This document shows, in pieces, positions 1-7,544 of a stretch of DNA of 37,276 nucleotides. The DNA is from Lachnospiraceae bacterium (GTDB taxonomy: Bacteria > Bacillota > Clostridia > Lachnospirales > Lachnospiraceae): assembly GCA_017514845.1 (NCBI GenBank), contig JAFWIM010000053.1, positions 1 to 37,276 on the forward strand, in the 5' to 3' direction. Within the stretch, counting starts at the first letter, position 1. Every line of letters begins with the position of its first letter. The translations under genes and the position numbers were made by a program. Under the pieces are notes generated by a model. That model did not search any database. It was not told the origin of the DNA and was given only the letters and a program-made list of their open reading frames with translations.

Positions 1-87
1 GTATTTGTCAATATGGGTATCGACGAGCTGTCCATGAGCCCGACATCCATCCTTCGCACAAGAAAGATCATCCGCGACATGGATTGA
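1..87 (+). CDS. ptsI: PTS enzyme I (phosphoenolpyruvate-protein phosphotransferase), C-terminal end only
   Basis: The window opens inside a reading frame that codes 28 residues and stops at 85-87. The peptide contains MGIDELSMSPTSILRTRKII, which matches the conserved end of the PEP-binding barrel of enzyme I (GMGLDEFSMS in Escherichia coli). Enzyme I passes phosphate from PEP to HPr and starts sugar phosphotransfer in the cytoplasm. The upstream part, about 95% of the usual 570-residue protein, lies outside the window. A terminator follows within 25 nt, so this is the last gene of its transcript. The related PEP synthase and PPDK families are less likely because the SMSPTS segment is typical of EI. 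Confidence 0.8.
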   Translation, partial: VFVNMGIDELSMSPTSILRTRKIIRDMD

Positions 88-110
88 TCTCCCCTCATAT
101 GATGAGAGCG

Positions 111-145
111 GCCTCCGCCGGGAAACCGGCGGGGGCTTTTTGCGC
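111..145 (+). terminator. Rho-independent terminator after ptsI
   Basis: An 11-bp GC-rich stem (GCCTCCGCCGG with CCGGCGGGGGC, one mismatch) closed by a GAAA loop is followed by TTTTT. It ends the ptsI transcript. Confidence 0.9.
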
Positions 146-217
146 CATGGGCGTGTTCTGACAGGGCTTGTCTGTCCTTCCCGATTGCTGTCAGGGGCCG
201 GGGTGCCCTTGTGATGC

Positions 218-246
218 TTGCTTTTTTGTTGCGAATGATATACAAT
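218..246 (+). promoter_or_regulatory. Promoter of the Rrf2 regulator gene
   Basis: TTGCTT (218-223), a 17-nt spacer and TACAAT (241-246) lie 33 nt before the start codon. The AT-rich stretch around the -10 (GATATACAATCATATAAAATC) is a plausible place for autoregulation, but no clean dyad is visible. Confidence 0.55.
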
Positions 247-278
247 CATATAAAATCACTAGGAAAGTAGGGTTGCAG

Positions 279-713
279 ATGAAAGTTTCCACAAAAGGAC
301 GTTACGCCCTCAGAATTATGCTGGATCTGGCAATGCATAATTCCGGGGATCTTGTCCCGCTGAAAGACATAGCGAAAAGGCAGGGAATTACACTGAAATA
401 TATGGAGCAGATCATCTCGCCTCTCAGCAAGGCCGGTTTTGTACAGAGTCTGCGCGGGTCAGCCGGAGGCTATCGCCTTGCCCGGAACCCGTCTGAGTAC
501 ACCGTGGGCAGTATCCTGCGTGTCCTGGAAGGCCCGCTTGCGCCGACTGCGTGTCTTGAGACGGATGTCAATGAATGCCCTCGCGTGGACAGCTGCCCGA
601 CGATCTCCTTCTGGAATGGTCTGAACAAGGTGATCAACGAGTATGTGGACAGCGTGACCCTGGAAGACCTTGTGAACGAGGAGACAGCGATCCAGTCAGA
701 TTACGTGATTTAA
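279..713 (+). CDS. Rrf2 family transcriptional regulator with IscR-like cysteine triad
   Basis: The 144-residue protein starts MKVSTKGRYALRIMLDLA, the classic Rrf2 N-terminus, followed by a winged helix with the SAGGYRLAR wing (residues 61-69). Three cysteines at 92, 100 and 106 sit where IscR binds its [2Fe-2S] cluster, although the first spacing is C-x7-C instead of C-x5-C. The open frame reaches back to 168, but the ATG at 279 follows AGGAAAG and gives the normal family length. The next gene is cysK; in Bacillus the Rrf2 protein CymR represses cysteine genes and binds CysK, so a role in cysteine or Fe-S control is likely. Whether it senses Fe-S (IscR type) or CysK/O-acetylserine (CymR type) cannot be read from sequence. 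Confidence 0.88.
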   Translation: MKVSTKGRYALRIMLDLAMHNSGDLVPLKDIAKRQGITLKYMEQIISPLSKAGFVQSLRGSAGGYRLARNPSEYTVGSILRVLEGPLAPTACLETDVNECPRVDSCPTISFWNGLNKVINEYVDSVTLEDLVNEETAIQSDYVI

Positions 714-850
714 TCTTTGACGCGGAACTTAGGTGACTTTTGGCGCGATGCGAATGCGCAGTGTGAAAGTCATCTCTGACGCGGAACTTAGATGACGCAA
801 ATCTAAGATAATGCGCATAGTCTCGCAAATGAGATTTGAGAGACAGAAAA
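714..850 (+). other. Intergenic stretch with direct repeat and stacked hairpins
   Basis: Between the Rrf2 gene and the terminator at 853 lies a structured stretch. The sequence TGACGCGGAACTTAG occurs twice (719-733 and 778-792). GGTGACTTT (732-740) pairs with AAAGTCATC around 767-775 and encloses GCGC arms. CTTAGAT (787-793) pairs perfectly with ATCTAAG (801-807) across a 7-nt loop. No known riboswitch core is recognisable. It may be the 3' UTR of the regulator gene or a small RNA ending at the 853-890 terminator. Confidence 0.45.
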
Positions 851-852
851 CT

Positions 853-890
853 ATGCCCCGGAACCGATACGCGGTCTCCGGGGCATTTTT
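853..890 (+). terminator. Rho-independent terminator upstream of cysK
   Basis: ATGCCCCGGA pairs with TCCGGGGCAT across an 18-nt or smaller nested loop, followed directly by TTTTT. It separates the Rrf2 transcript from the cysK promoter 14 nt downstream. Confidence 0.88.
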
Positions 891-903
891 CCGCAATTGC
901 GTA

Positions 904-931
904 TTGACAAAGAGGAGAAAAATGATATAAT
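904..931 (+). promoter_or_regulatory. Promoter of cysK
   Basis: TTGACA (904-909), a 16-nt spacer and TATAAT (926-931) with an upstream TG at 923-924 form a near-consensus sigma-A promoter. It leaves a leader of roughly 70 nt before the cysK start, in which I see no known riboswitch. Confidence 0.85.
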
Positions 932-1008
932 TCATAGAAAACAGCTAGGAAATGTAGGGTAAAGCGTTGACGCCCGAAGGACTTGCTGAAAAAGAGGAGG
1001 AAACTGTA

Positions 1009-1941
1009 ATGGCAAAGATTTATGAAGGTACACTCGGTCTCATCGGCGGCACACCGCTGGTCGAATTTAAGAATATCGAGAGAGAGCTTGGTCTGAATGC
1101 CCGCATTCTTGCTAAACTTGAGTATTTTAACCCGGCCGGTTCGGTGAAAGACAGGATTGCAAAATCTATGATCGAGGATGCCGAGGCCAGCGGAAAGCTT
1201 AGGGAAGGTTCTGTCATCATCGAGCCTACGTCAGGTAATACAGGTATAGGTCTTGCGGCTATCGCGGCTTCCAAGGGCTACAGAGTTATTCTCACGATGC
1301 CGGAGACAATGTCCGTGGAGAGAAGGAATATCCTCAAGGCTTATGGCGCGGAAATTGTTCTCACAGACGGTTCCAAAGGTATGAAGGGAGCGATAGCCAA
1401 GGCGGATGAGCTGGCAGCTGAGACACCGAACAGTTTCATACCCGGTCAGTTCGTGAATCCTGCCAACCCGAAAGCCCACTATGAGACGACCGGTCCTGAA
1501 ATTTGGGCGGATACAGACGGCGCAGTCGACGTATTTATCGCGGGTGTCGGCACCGGCGGGACCCTGAGCGGCACCGGCCGTTATCTGAAAGAACAGAATC
1601 CGGAGATCAAAGTTCTGGCGCTTGAGCCGAAGACATCGCCGGTCCTCTCCGAAGGCCACGGCGGACCGCACAAGATCCAGGGTATCGGTGCCGGATTTGT
1701 CCCGGATACCCTCGATACGGAACTTTATGACGGCGTCATTACAGTCGAGAACGAGGACGCATTCGAAACAGCCAAGCTCATTGCCAAGAAAGAGGGAATC
1801 CTTGTTGGTATATCCTCCGGGGCTGCGCTGAACGGAGCAATCCGGGTGGCTAAGGATCCGGCCTACGCGGGCAAGACCATCGTTGTCATTCTCCCTGATT
1901 CCGGGGACAGATATTATTCCACACCGATTTTCGCAAACTGA
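1009..1941 (+). CDS. cysK: Cysteine synthase (O-acetylserine sulfhydrylase)
   Basis: The protein joins sulfide to O-acetylserine to make cysteine, using PLP. It has 310 residues, the usual CysK length. Family marks in order are LIGGTPLVE (11-19), [11 protein letters not shown] with the PLP lysine K47, the substrate loop PTSGNTGIG, the phosphate-binding GTGGT, and the C-terminal SGDRYYST. The open frame runs back to a TTG at 967, but the ATG at 1009 follows AGAGGAGG and gives the standard N-terminus MAKIYEG. It has its own strong promoter and follows an Rrf2 regulator. CysK and CysM are hard to separate by eye; the ending and loops favour CysK. Confidence 0.95.
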   Translation: MAKIYEGTLGLIGGTPLVEFKNIERELGLNARILAKLEYFNPAGSVKDRIAKSMIEDAEASGKLREGSVIIEPTSGNTGIGLAAIAASKGYRVILTMPETMSVERRNILKAYGAEIVLTDGSKGMKGAIAKADELAAETPNSFIPGQFVNPANPKAHYETTGPEIWADTDGAVDVFIAGVGTGGTLSGTGRYLKEQNPEIKVLALEPKTSPVLSEGHGGPHKIQGIGAGFVPDTLDTELYDGVITVENEDAFETAKLIAKKEGILVGISSGAALNGAIRVAKDPAYAGKTIVVILPDSGDRYYSTPIFAN

Positions 1942-1960
1942 TCGTGTGGACACGATTCTT
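1941..1960 (+). terminator. Probable terminator hairpin at the cysK stop
   Basis: ATCGTGT and ACACGAT form a perfect 7-bp stem starting at the last base of the stop codon, followed by TCTT. The loop is only GG and the U-tract is short, so termination may be weak. Confidence 0.5.
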
Positions 1961-1978
1961 GACGACGGTTCCTGAAGT

Positions 1979-2046
1979 CAGACAGGCTGTGCTTCGTATT
2001 CACAGTCCGGCGCAAAGCATTTTCTACGTGAGAAAAGCATTGCCGG
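1979..2046. repeat. Truncated copy of the 200-bp palindromic repeat
   Basis: CAGACAGGCTG (1979-1989) and then CCGGCGCAAAGCATT...ACGTGAGAAAAGCATTG match the left half of the full copies at 8547, 14501 and 16993. The right half (GATGAAGATG...CAGCCTG) is absent, so this is a decayed or half copy between cysK and tRNA-Arg. Confidence 0.65.
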
Positions 2047-2085
2047 AGATTATTTCTTCGTGCCAAAAATAAATTAAAAAGTGTG

Positions 2086-2114
2086 TTGACAAAACCGCTC
2101 ATCCGTTGTAGTAT
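2086..2114 (+). promoter_or_regulatory. Promoter of tRNA-Arg
   Basis: TTGACA (2086-2091), a 17-nt spacer and TAGTAT (2109-2114; TATACT overlaps at 2112) precede the tRNA by about 30 nt. Confidence 0.65.
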
Positions 2115-2143
2115 ACTATTTGTTGCAGATAAAGCAGCAAAAT

Positions 2144-2217
2144 GTGTGGGTAGCTCAGCTGGATAGAGCGTCTGGCTACGGACCAGAAGGTCGCGAGTTC
2201 GAATCTTGTCCCGCACG
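2144..2217 (+). tRNA. tRNA-Arg (anticodon ACG)
   Basis: The cloverleaf folds fully. The acceptor GTGTGGG pairs with CCCGCAC (one G-U), the D stem is GCTC/GAGC, and the anticodon stem TCTGG/CCAGA holds loop CTACGGA with anticodon ACG. The T loop is TTCGAAT and the discriminator is G. CCA is not encoded. It is read from its own promoter and is followed by a strong terminator. The A34 is expected to be changed to inosine by TadA. Confidence 0.95.
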
Positions 2218-2222
2218 TAGAG

Positions 2223-2252
2223 AGAGCCTTACTTCGGTAAGGCTCTTTTACT
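2223..2252 (+). terminator. Terminator after tRNA-Arg
   Basis: AGAGCCTTAC and GTAAGGCTCT form a perfect 10-bp stem with a UUCG tetraloop, followed by a T-rich tract. Confidence 0.93.
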
Positions 2253-2397
2253 TTTTCACTTTTAGCGCATCTGCGTCGTGACTATGATTTCGTATGTGCA
2301 ACTGTACTCAATTATGGTATTATTATTATCAGACGCGGAACACGTGTCATTTTTGATGGATGCGGCACAGGCCGCAGACAGACTGAAAGGTACGACT

Positions 2398-3036
2398 ATG
2401 ACGAAAGAAGAATTTCTGAACGCACTTGGCAACAAGCTGTCCGAGGATCTGTCGGGGTCTGAGATTGCCTCGGAACTCCGGTACTATGAGGGATATATAG
2501 ACGCTGAAGTATCCCGCGGAAAGAGCGAAGAGGAAGCGACAGAACAGCTCGGAGACCCGATCCTTATTGCCCGCAACATAGTGGAATCCCCGAGAAACTC
2601 TTACGGTTATCGGGAAGCCACGTACGAGCAGGGCTATGAGGAGGCTGCTTATCAGCAGGCGAACGCGGAATCTTACGGCACAGATTCCGAATATACGAAA
2701 GTCGAGACTGAAGAGTACGCGCCGGACTATGAGTTTGGAGAGGATGAGGAGAGTGAAGGCCCTGCTTTTAAGGAGAAAAAGGAGACTTCATTTGACAACG
2801 GCTTCTTTGACAGGCGACCGGACTTCAAGGTTGAAAAGGTCGGAAGCTTCTCATCTCTATTCCGAAATCTGGACGGTTCTTTTAACTGGGGCTGCCTGAC
2901 AACACTGCTCATCGCGGTCCTGGTCGTCGGATTGATCGTCGTACTGGTGACAAAAGTCGTGATTACCGCGTGGCCGGTCATTCTGGTCGCAGTTATTTTC
3001 GGCATTGTCTTTTCGATCCTGAAAGGACGATCTTAG
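2398..3036 (+). CDS. DUF1700 (HAAS-type) membrane protein
   Basis: The 212-residue protein begins MTKEEFLNALGNKLSEDLSGSEIASELRYYEGYIDAEVSRGKSEEEATEQLGDP, which matches the N-terminal domain of DUF1700 proteins. A long acidic Tyr/Glu-rich linker follows (about 65-150). The C-terminus has two closely spaced hydrophobic segments (CLTTLLIAVLVVGLIVVLV and AWPVILVAVIFGIVFSIL). The start at 2398 is chosen over the open frame to 2278 because the domain begins there and GAAAGG lies upstream. DUF1700 genes usually follow a PadR regulator; none is seen here. It probably shares a transcript with fbp 22 nt downstream. The function is unknown. Confidence 0.82.
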   Translation: MTKEEFLNALGNKLSEDLSGSEIASELRYYEGYIDAEVSRGKSEEEATEQLGDPILIARNIVESPRNSYGYREATYEQGYEEAAYQQANAESYGTDSEYTKVETEEYAPDYEFGEDEESEGPAFKEKKETSFDNGFFDRRPDFKVEKVGSFSSLFRNLDGSFNWGCLTTLLIAVLVVGLIVVLVTKVVITAWPVILVAVIFGIVFSILKGRS

Positions 3037-3058
3037 GTTTTAGAAAGAGGGTTTTACC

Positions 3059-5011
3059 ATGGAACAATTGGACAGGAGATATCTTGAACGCCTGGCTCAG
3101 CTTTATCCGACAATAGCCAAAGCATCTACAGAAATTATTAACCTGAGCTCAATATTGAATCTGCCCAAGGGTACAGAGCATTTTATCACGGATATCCACG
3201 GAGAGTACGAGTCGTTTTCCCACGTACTGAGGAACGGATCCGGCGCAGTCAAAAAGAAGATCAGTGAAGTATACGGGCGTACGCTGCCTGAAAAAGATAT
3301 AAAAGAGCTGGCGACACTGGTCTACTATCCGCGCGAAAAGATCGATCTTGTAAAGAAGGAGATTACCGATGAGGCGGAGCTTAATGACTGGTATAAAGTC
3401 ATGCTCTATCGCCTGATTGATGTGTGCAAACACACCTCCAGCAAGTACACAAGGTCCAAAGTAAGGAAGGCCATGCCGGAAGACTTCCGCTATGTCATAG
3501 AAGAGCTTATCACCGAAAAGGCGGATATCGCGGACAAAGAAGCCTACTATGAGGAAATTATTAACACGATCATTCGCATCGGCAATGCCGACAACTTCAT
3601 AATGGCCCTGTCGAGACTGGTGAGACGGCTCGTCGTTGATCAGCTGCACATACTCGGAGATATCTATGACAGAGGCTACGGTCCCGATGAGATCATGGAT
3701 ACGCTGATGGCATATCACAGCCTTGACATACAGTGGGGAAATCATGATATCGAGTGGATGGGCGCGGCCTGCGGCCAGCTCGCCTGCATTGCAAATGTTG
3801 TCAGGATCCAGGCCAGATACGGCAACCTTGACATTCTTGAGGAAGGCTACGGCATCAATCTGATACCTCTTGCCCAGTTCGCGGTAAATACGTACGGGGA
3901 TGATCCGTGTACATGTTTCCAGACGAAAGGCGAGGAGAAAGCCCGCAGCGAGAAGGAAATGGACATGCGCATCCATAAAGCCATCTCGATTATTCAGTTC
4001 AAGCTGGAAGGCCAGCTTGTCCGGAGACGCCCGGAGTATCATATGGAGGACCGAGATCTTCTGAGTCGAATTGATTTTGACACGATGAAGGTCGAGGTGG
4101 ACGGAAAATACTATGATCTTCTTGACAAGAATCTGCCGACCGTTGATCCGGCAGATCCCAACAGGCTTTCTCCGGAAGAAGAATATGTCATGGAGCGTCT
4201 TCAGTCTGCCTTCATGAACTGCAGACGGCTTCAGGAGCATATGCAGCTTCTTCTGCGCAAAGGCGCGCTCTATAATGTGATCAACGGCAATCTGTTGTAT
4301 CACGGCTGTGTCCCCATGACGGAAGACGGAGATTTCAAAGAGGTTGAGATCTACGGAAAGAAATACAGGGGGAAGAGCCTGTATGACTGCCTTGATGCCC
4401 TTGTCCGCCGGGCGTTCTTCGCCGTGGATCCGGTCAGGAAGGAAGAAGGCAGGGATATCATGTGGTGGATCTGGTGCAATAAGGATTCGCCGCTCTTCGG
4501 CAAAGATAAAATGGCAACATTCGAGCGCTGTATGATCGCTGAGAAGGAGACTCACAGTGAGGGAAAAACTCCGTATTATCAGCTCCTTGACGATAAGGAT
4601 GTCATAGAGAAGATACTCCGGGAGTTCGGGCTCGAGGGTGAGCATACACATATCATCAACGGCCACGTTCCGGTCAAGCGCGGACAGTCGCCGACGAAGT
4701 GCGGCGGTAAACTGCTGATCATTGACGGCGGTTTCTCCAAGGCATATCAGGGAACGACAGGTATTGCGGGCTACACGCTGATCTACAATTCCTGGGGCAT
4801 GCGTCTTGTCGCCCACGAACCGTTCACGAGCAAGGAGGACGCGGTCCTGACAGGGCGGGATATTCACTCCGATAAAGTTGCGGTCGAAAAGTTCCAGACA
4901 AGGCAGACGATCGGTGACACGGATATCGGCATAAAACTTAAGGCCGAAATAGAAGAACTGGAGCAGCTGCTTGCGGCCTACCGAAGCGGCGAGCTCGTGG
5001 AAAAGAGGTAA
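3059..5011 (+). CDS. fbp: Fructose-1,6-bisphosphatase, class III
   Basis: The enzyme removes the 1-phosphate of fructose-1,6-bisphosphate, the key step of gluconeogenesis, in the cytoplasm. The 650 residues fit the Firmicutes class III family, unrelated to class I and II FBPases. Metallophosphatase motifs are visible: TDIHGEYE (44-51; ligands D45 and H47), GDIYDRG (200-206) and GNHDIEWMGAA (227-237), then INGHVPVKRGQSP near the C-terminus. The start at 3059 follows GAAAGAGGG with good spacing. It sits between a DUF1700 gene and an alanyl-tRNA editing gene, only 3 nt upstream of the latter, so the three are likely co-transcribed. The long minus-strand frame across it is a shadow. Confidence 0.97.
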   Translation: MEQLDRRYLERLAQLYPTIAKASTEIINLSSILNLPKGTEHFITDIHGEYESFSHVLRNGSGAVKKKISEVYGRTLPEKDIKELATLVYYPREKIDLVKKEITDEAELNDWYKVMLYRLIDVCKHTSSKYTRSKVRKAMPEDFRYVIEELITEKADIADKEAYYEEIINTIIRIGNADNFIMALSRLVRRLVVDQLHILGDIYDRGYGPDEIMDTLMAYHSLDIQWGNHDIEWMGAACGQLACIANVVRIQARYGNLDILEEGYGINLIPLAQFAVNTYGDDPCTCFQTKGEEKARSEKEMDMRIHKAISIIQFKLEGQLVRRRPEYHMEDRDLLSRIDFDTMKVEVDGKYYDLLDKNLPTVDPADPNRLSPEEEYVMERLQSAFMNCRRLQEHMQLLLRKGALYNVINGNLLYHGCVPMTEDGDFKEVEIYGKKYRGKSLYDCLDALVRRAFFAVDPVRKEEGRDIMWWIWCNKDSPLFGKDKMATFERCMIAEKETHSEGKTPYYQLLDDKDVIEKILREFGLEGEHTHIINGHVPVKRGQSPTKCGGKLLIIDGGFSKAYQGTTGIAGYTLIYNSWGMRLVAHEPFTSKEDAVLTGRDIHSDKVAVEKFQTRQTIGDTDIGIKLKAEIEELEQLLAAYRSGELVEKR

Positions 5012-5014
5012 TTC

Positions 5015-6181
5015 ATGCTTGATTCAAGCAAGATCCGCACGCGCAAACTCTATTATGAGGATGCATATAAAACTGAGTTTTCGGCTCAGGTAGTTTCTGC
5101 AAATGACGGCGACGTCGTCCTCGACCGCACCCTCTTTTTCCCTGAAGAGGGAGGACAGAGCGCGGACACCGGAGTGCTCGGAGGCTTCCGGGTCGCGGAT
5201 GTGAAGATCAGGGACGGGGAAATACATCATTTGCTGGAAGACCGGAGCGTCTCCATCAAAGAGGGGACGGAAATTTCCGGCAGGATCGACTGGCAGCACA
5301 GATTTTCAAATATGCAGCAGCACTCGGGCGAGCACCTCTTCTCAGGCCTTGTCCACAGCACGTACGGTTTCGACAACGTCGGCTTCCATCTGAGCGACAA
5401 TGAGGTGACCCTCGATTTTAACGGTGTGATCGGTCCGGATGGGATCAGAGACATTGAGCGCAGGGTCAATGAGATAATTTTTAGGAACATCCCTTCCGAA
5501 ATCCGCTTCCTCTCGGGGGAGGAGGCGCGAAATGCCGAGTACCGCAGCAAGATCGATCTTGATGATGAGATCCGTGTCGTCACTTTCCCCGGAGTGGACG
5601 CGTGTGCCTGCTGCGCGCCCCACGTCGCCCTGACGGGTGAGATCGGCTGCCTTAAGGTCGTCGGACTCCAGAACTATAAGGGCGGAATTCGCGTCAGCAT
5701 CCTGTGCGGCATGCGGGCTATGGAAGTGTTCTTTCATGACAGGGACATACTTGAGAAGACCGCCAACTATCTCTCGAACTCCACGGATGAAGTCTATAAT
5801 CTCGTTGTGAAGGCGAAGACAGAGCTTTATGAGACGAAGGCAGCTCTGGCGGATGCGTCGAAGAAGCTCATGGAAATAAAGATTGACCGGATCCCCACAG
5901 GGGACGGCAATGCTTTTCTCTTCGAGAAATCCCTCGACGCCGGCACCATGCGGAGTGCTGTCAATTCTCTTGTCCAAAAGAGGACCGGTTTCTGCGGCAT
6001 TTTTGTCGGCAGTGACGCAGACGGCTACCGATATGTGATCGGGAAGCGGGGCGGGGACGCGCGTGTTCTTAATAATGCGCTCCGCGAAAAGCTCGGCGCG
6101 CGCGGCGGCGGAAAGCCGGAGATGGTGCAGGGATCTGTAACGGCGTCCCGCACGGATATTGAGGCTCTTTTTAGAAATTAG
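5015..6181 (+). CDS. Alanyl-tRNA editing protein AlaX-L with DHHA1 domain
   Basis: This is a free-standing relative of the editing half of alanyl-tRNA synthetase; it is expected to hydrolyse Ser-tRNA(Ala) and perhaps Gly-tRNA(Ala). The N-terminal region carries FPEEGGQ (42-48). The zinc site is formed by HSGEH (H103, H107) and CCAPH (C199, H203). The C-terminal DHHA1 domain ends GARGGGKPEMVQGS. At 388 residues it is the long (AlaX-L) form. The ATG at 5015 follows AAAAGAGG and lies 3 nt after the fbp stop, indicating co-transcription. No aminoacylation domain is present, so it is not a truncated alaS. Confidence 0.92.
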   Translation: MLDSSKIRTRKLYYEDAYKTEFSAQVVSANDGDVVLDRTLFFPEEGGQSADTGVLGGFRVADVKIRDGEIHHLLEDRSVSIKEGTEISGRIDWQHRFSNMQQHSGEHLFSGLVHSTYGFDNVGFHLSDNEVTLDFNGVIGPDGIRDIERRVNEIIFRNIPSEIRFLSGEEARNAEYRSKIDLDDEIRVVTFPGVDACACCAPHVALTGEIGCLKVVGLQNYKGGIRVSILCGMRAMEVFFHDRDILEKTANYLSNSTDEVYNLVVKAKTELYETKAALADASKKLMEIKIDRIPTGDGNAFLFEKSLDAGTMRSAVNSLVQKRTGFCGIFVGSDADGYRYVIGKRGGDARVLNNALREKLGARGGGKPEMVQGSVTASRTDIEALFRN

Positions 6182-6184
6182 GTG

Positions 6185-6213
6185 TTGCATTATAGTTACA
6201 AGTACGCTATAAT
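6185..6213 (+). promoter_or_regulatory. Promoter of tRNA-Thr
   Basis: TTGCAT (6185-6190), a 17-nt spacer and a perfect TATAAT (6208-6213) start 4 nt after the alaX stop codon. Confidence 0.85.
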
Positions 6214-6240
6214 CTTTCATGTCGTTTCGAGGAAACGCAG

Positions 6241-6313
6241 GCTGCTTTGGCACAGGTGGTAGCGCACATCATTGGTAGTGATGAGGTCTCGGGTCCGAGT
6301 CCCGAAAGCAGCT
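6241..6313 (+). tRNA. tRNA-Thr (anticodon GGT)
   Basis: The acceptor GCTGCTT pairs with AAGCAGC, the anticodon stem CATCA pairs with TGATG around loop TTGGTAG (anticodon GGT), and the T arm is CTCGG/CCGAG around GTCCGAGTC. The discriminator is T and CCA is not encoded. It is a single-gene transcript bounded by its own promoter and terminator. Confidence 0.95.
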
Positions 6314-6316
6314 CGA

Positions 6317-6346
6317 AGCCCCACAGGAAATCCTGTGGGGCTTTAC
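6317..6346 (+). terminator. Terminator after tRNA-Thr
   Basis: AGCCCCACAGGA and TCCTGTGGGGCT form a perfect 12-bp stem with an AA turn, followed by a TTACTTGTT tail. Confidence 0.88.
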
Positions 6347-6352
6347 TTGTTC

Positions 6353-6380
6353 TTGATACAAATGTCCGGTCTCTTATAGC
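6353..6380 (+). promoter_or_regulatory. Probable promoter of trmL
   Basis: TTGATA (6353-6358), a 16-nt spacer and TATAGC (6375-6380) lie directly after the tRNA terminator and 50 nt before the trmL start. Confidence 0.5.
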
Positions 6381-6429
6381 GACGAGAGATCAGGAACACA
6401 GATAATCAATCGGCAGGGGCAGAATACTT

Positions 6430-6921
6430 ATGGCGGGAATTGTACTTCTTGAGCCGGAGATTCCGGCGAATACGGGCAACATAGGCCGCACATGCGTGGC
6501 GACCGGCACATCTCTTCATCTGATAGATCCGCTTGGTTTCCAGCTCACGGAGCGGAACCTTAAGAGGGCCGGAATGGACTACTGGAAGAGGCTGGATGTC
6601 CACAGATATATGAACTATAAAACATTTCTGGCTGAAAATAAGGACAGGCGCATCTGGTATGCGACGACAAAAGCGAGAAGGACTTACGCGGACGTGGAGT
6701 TCGCCCCGGATGATTTTATTATGTTCGGCAAGGAGAGCGCCGGGATACCGGAGGAGATCCTTAAGGAGAATGAAGAGTTCTGTGTAAGGATACCGATGCT
6801 CCCGGATGAGCGGTCTCTCAACCTGTCCAACTCTGTCTCGATCATTCTCTACGAGCTGCTCAGACAGAATGGTTTTCTTGGAATGCTGCGGGAAGGGCAG
6901 CTGCACCGTCTCAGCTGGTAA
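6430..6921 (+). CDS. trmL: tRNA (cytidine/uridine-34 2'-O)-methyltransferase TrmL
   Basis: TrmL methylates the ribose of the wobble base in tRNA-Leu using SAM. The 163-residue protein is a single SPOUT domain: EPEIPANTGNIGRTC (8-22), IDPLGF, the knot motif FGKESAGIPEE, and LNLSNSVSIILYE near the C-terminus. All are typical of the TrmL/CspR subfamily and the length is normal. The ATG at 6430 gives the conserved N-terminus. The gene is followed 31 nt later by the YgjP-type protease gene, with which it is probably co-transcribed. Confidence 0.93.
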   Translation: MAGIVLLEPEIPANTGNIGRTCVATGTSLHLIDPLGFQLTERNLKRAGMDYWKRLDVHRYMNYKTFLAENKDRRIWYATTKARRTYADVEFAPDDFIMFGKESAGIPEEILKENEEFCVRIPMLPDERSLNLSNSVSIILYELLRQNGFLGMLREGQLHRLSW

Positions 6922-6952
6922 GTGTGCCCTGTGTTATGATCCTGGAGGAAAC

Positions 6953-7510
6953 ATGATTAAATATAGAGTCATAAGAAGCGCCAGAAAGACTCTGCAGGTC
7001 GAGATCCGGCCCGACGGCGAAGTTCTTGTGCGAGCTCCGCAGCGCCTTTCGGACGCGGAGATCAGACAGTTCGTAGAAAAGAAGGCCGACTGGATCGCGC
7101 AGCACACCGCCGGGGTGAGAGCCCGGGCGGCGCAGGCCGCGGACTTGGAAAGGCTCACGATGGAGGATATTCGAAGGCTCGCGGACGAGGCAGCCAGGGA
7201 CATCCCAGAGAGAGTGAGACGCTTCGCGCCGGTCGTGGGAGTCAGGTACGGCAGGATCACTATTAGAAATCAGAAGTCGAAGTGGGGGAGCTGCAGCTCG
7301 CGGGGAAACCTGAACTTTAACTGCCTTCTCATGCTCGCGCCTCCGTCTGTCAGGGATTATGTGGTCGTCCATGAGCTGTGCCACCTTATTGAGCTCAATC
7401 ACTCGAAAAGGTTCTGGGCTCTGGTCGCCGGAGTTCTGCCCGGGTACAAAGATGAAGAGAAATGGCTGAAAACGCAGGGAATGCTGATCATGCGAAGAAT
7501 GACCGGATAA
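6953..7510 (+). CDS. YgjP-type M48-like metalloprotease (DUF45)
   Basis: The 185-residue protein matches the YgjP/DUF45 family. It has an N-terminal beta-rich part, the marker NQKSKWGSCSSRGNLNFN, and the zinc motif HELCH (H140, E141, H144) followed by the third ligand in LNHSKRFW (H150). It ends shortly after the protease core, as the family does. A longer frame begins at 6806 inside trmL, but the ATG at 6953 follows CTGGAGGAA. The substrate is unknown. Its transcript ends at the bidirectional terminator just downstream. Confidence 0.9.
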   Translation: MIKYRVIRSARKTLQVEIRPDGEVLVRAPQRLSDAEIRQFVEKKADWIAQHTAGVRARAAQAADLERLTMEDIRRLADEAARDIPERVRRFAPVVGVRYGRITIRNQKSKWGSCSSRGNLNFNCLLMLAPPSVRDYVVVHELCHLIELNHSKRFWALVAGVLPGYKDEEKWLKTQGMLIMRRMTG

Positions 7511-7513
7511 AAA

Positions 7514-7544
7514 AGGACTGCCGCTGTGGCAGTCCTGCTTTTTT
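7514..7544. terminator. Bidirectional terminator between converging genes
   Basis: AGGACTGCC and GGCAGTCCT form a perfect 9-bp stem. A-rich sequence on the left and TTTTTT on the right let it end both the YgjP transcript (+) and the SHOCT-protein transcript (-). Confidence 0.92.

Noticed and set aside
3149-4867. A 572-residue open frame on the minus strand inside fbp
   Set aside because: It is antisense to a complete FBPase with all motifs, has no ribosome site or promoter, and its sequence resembles no protein; it is a by-product of codon bias.
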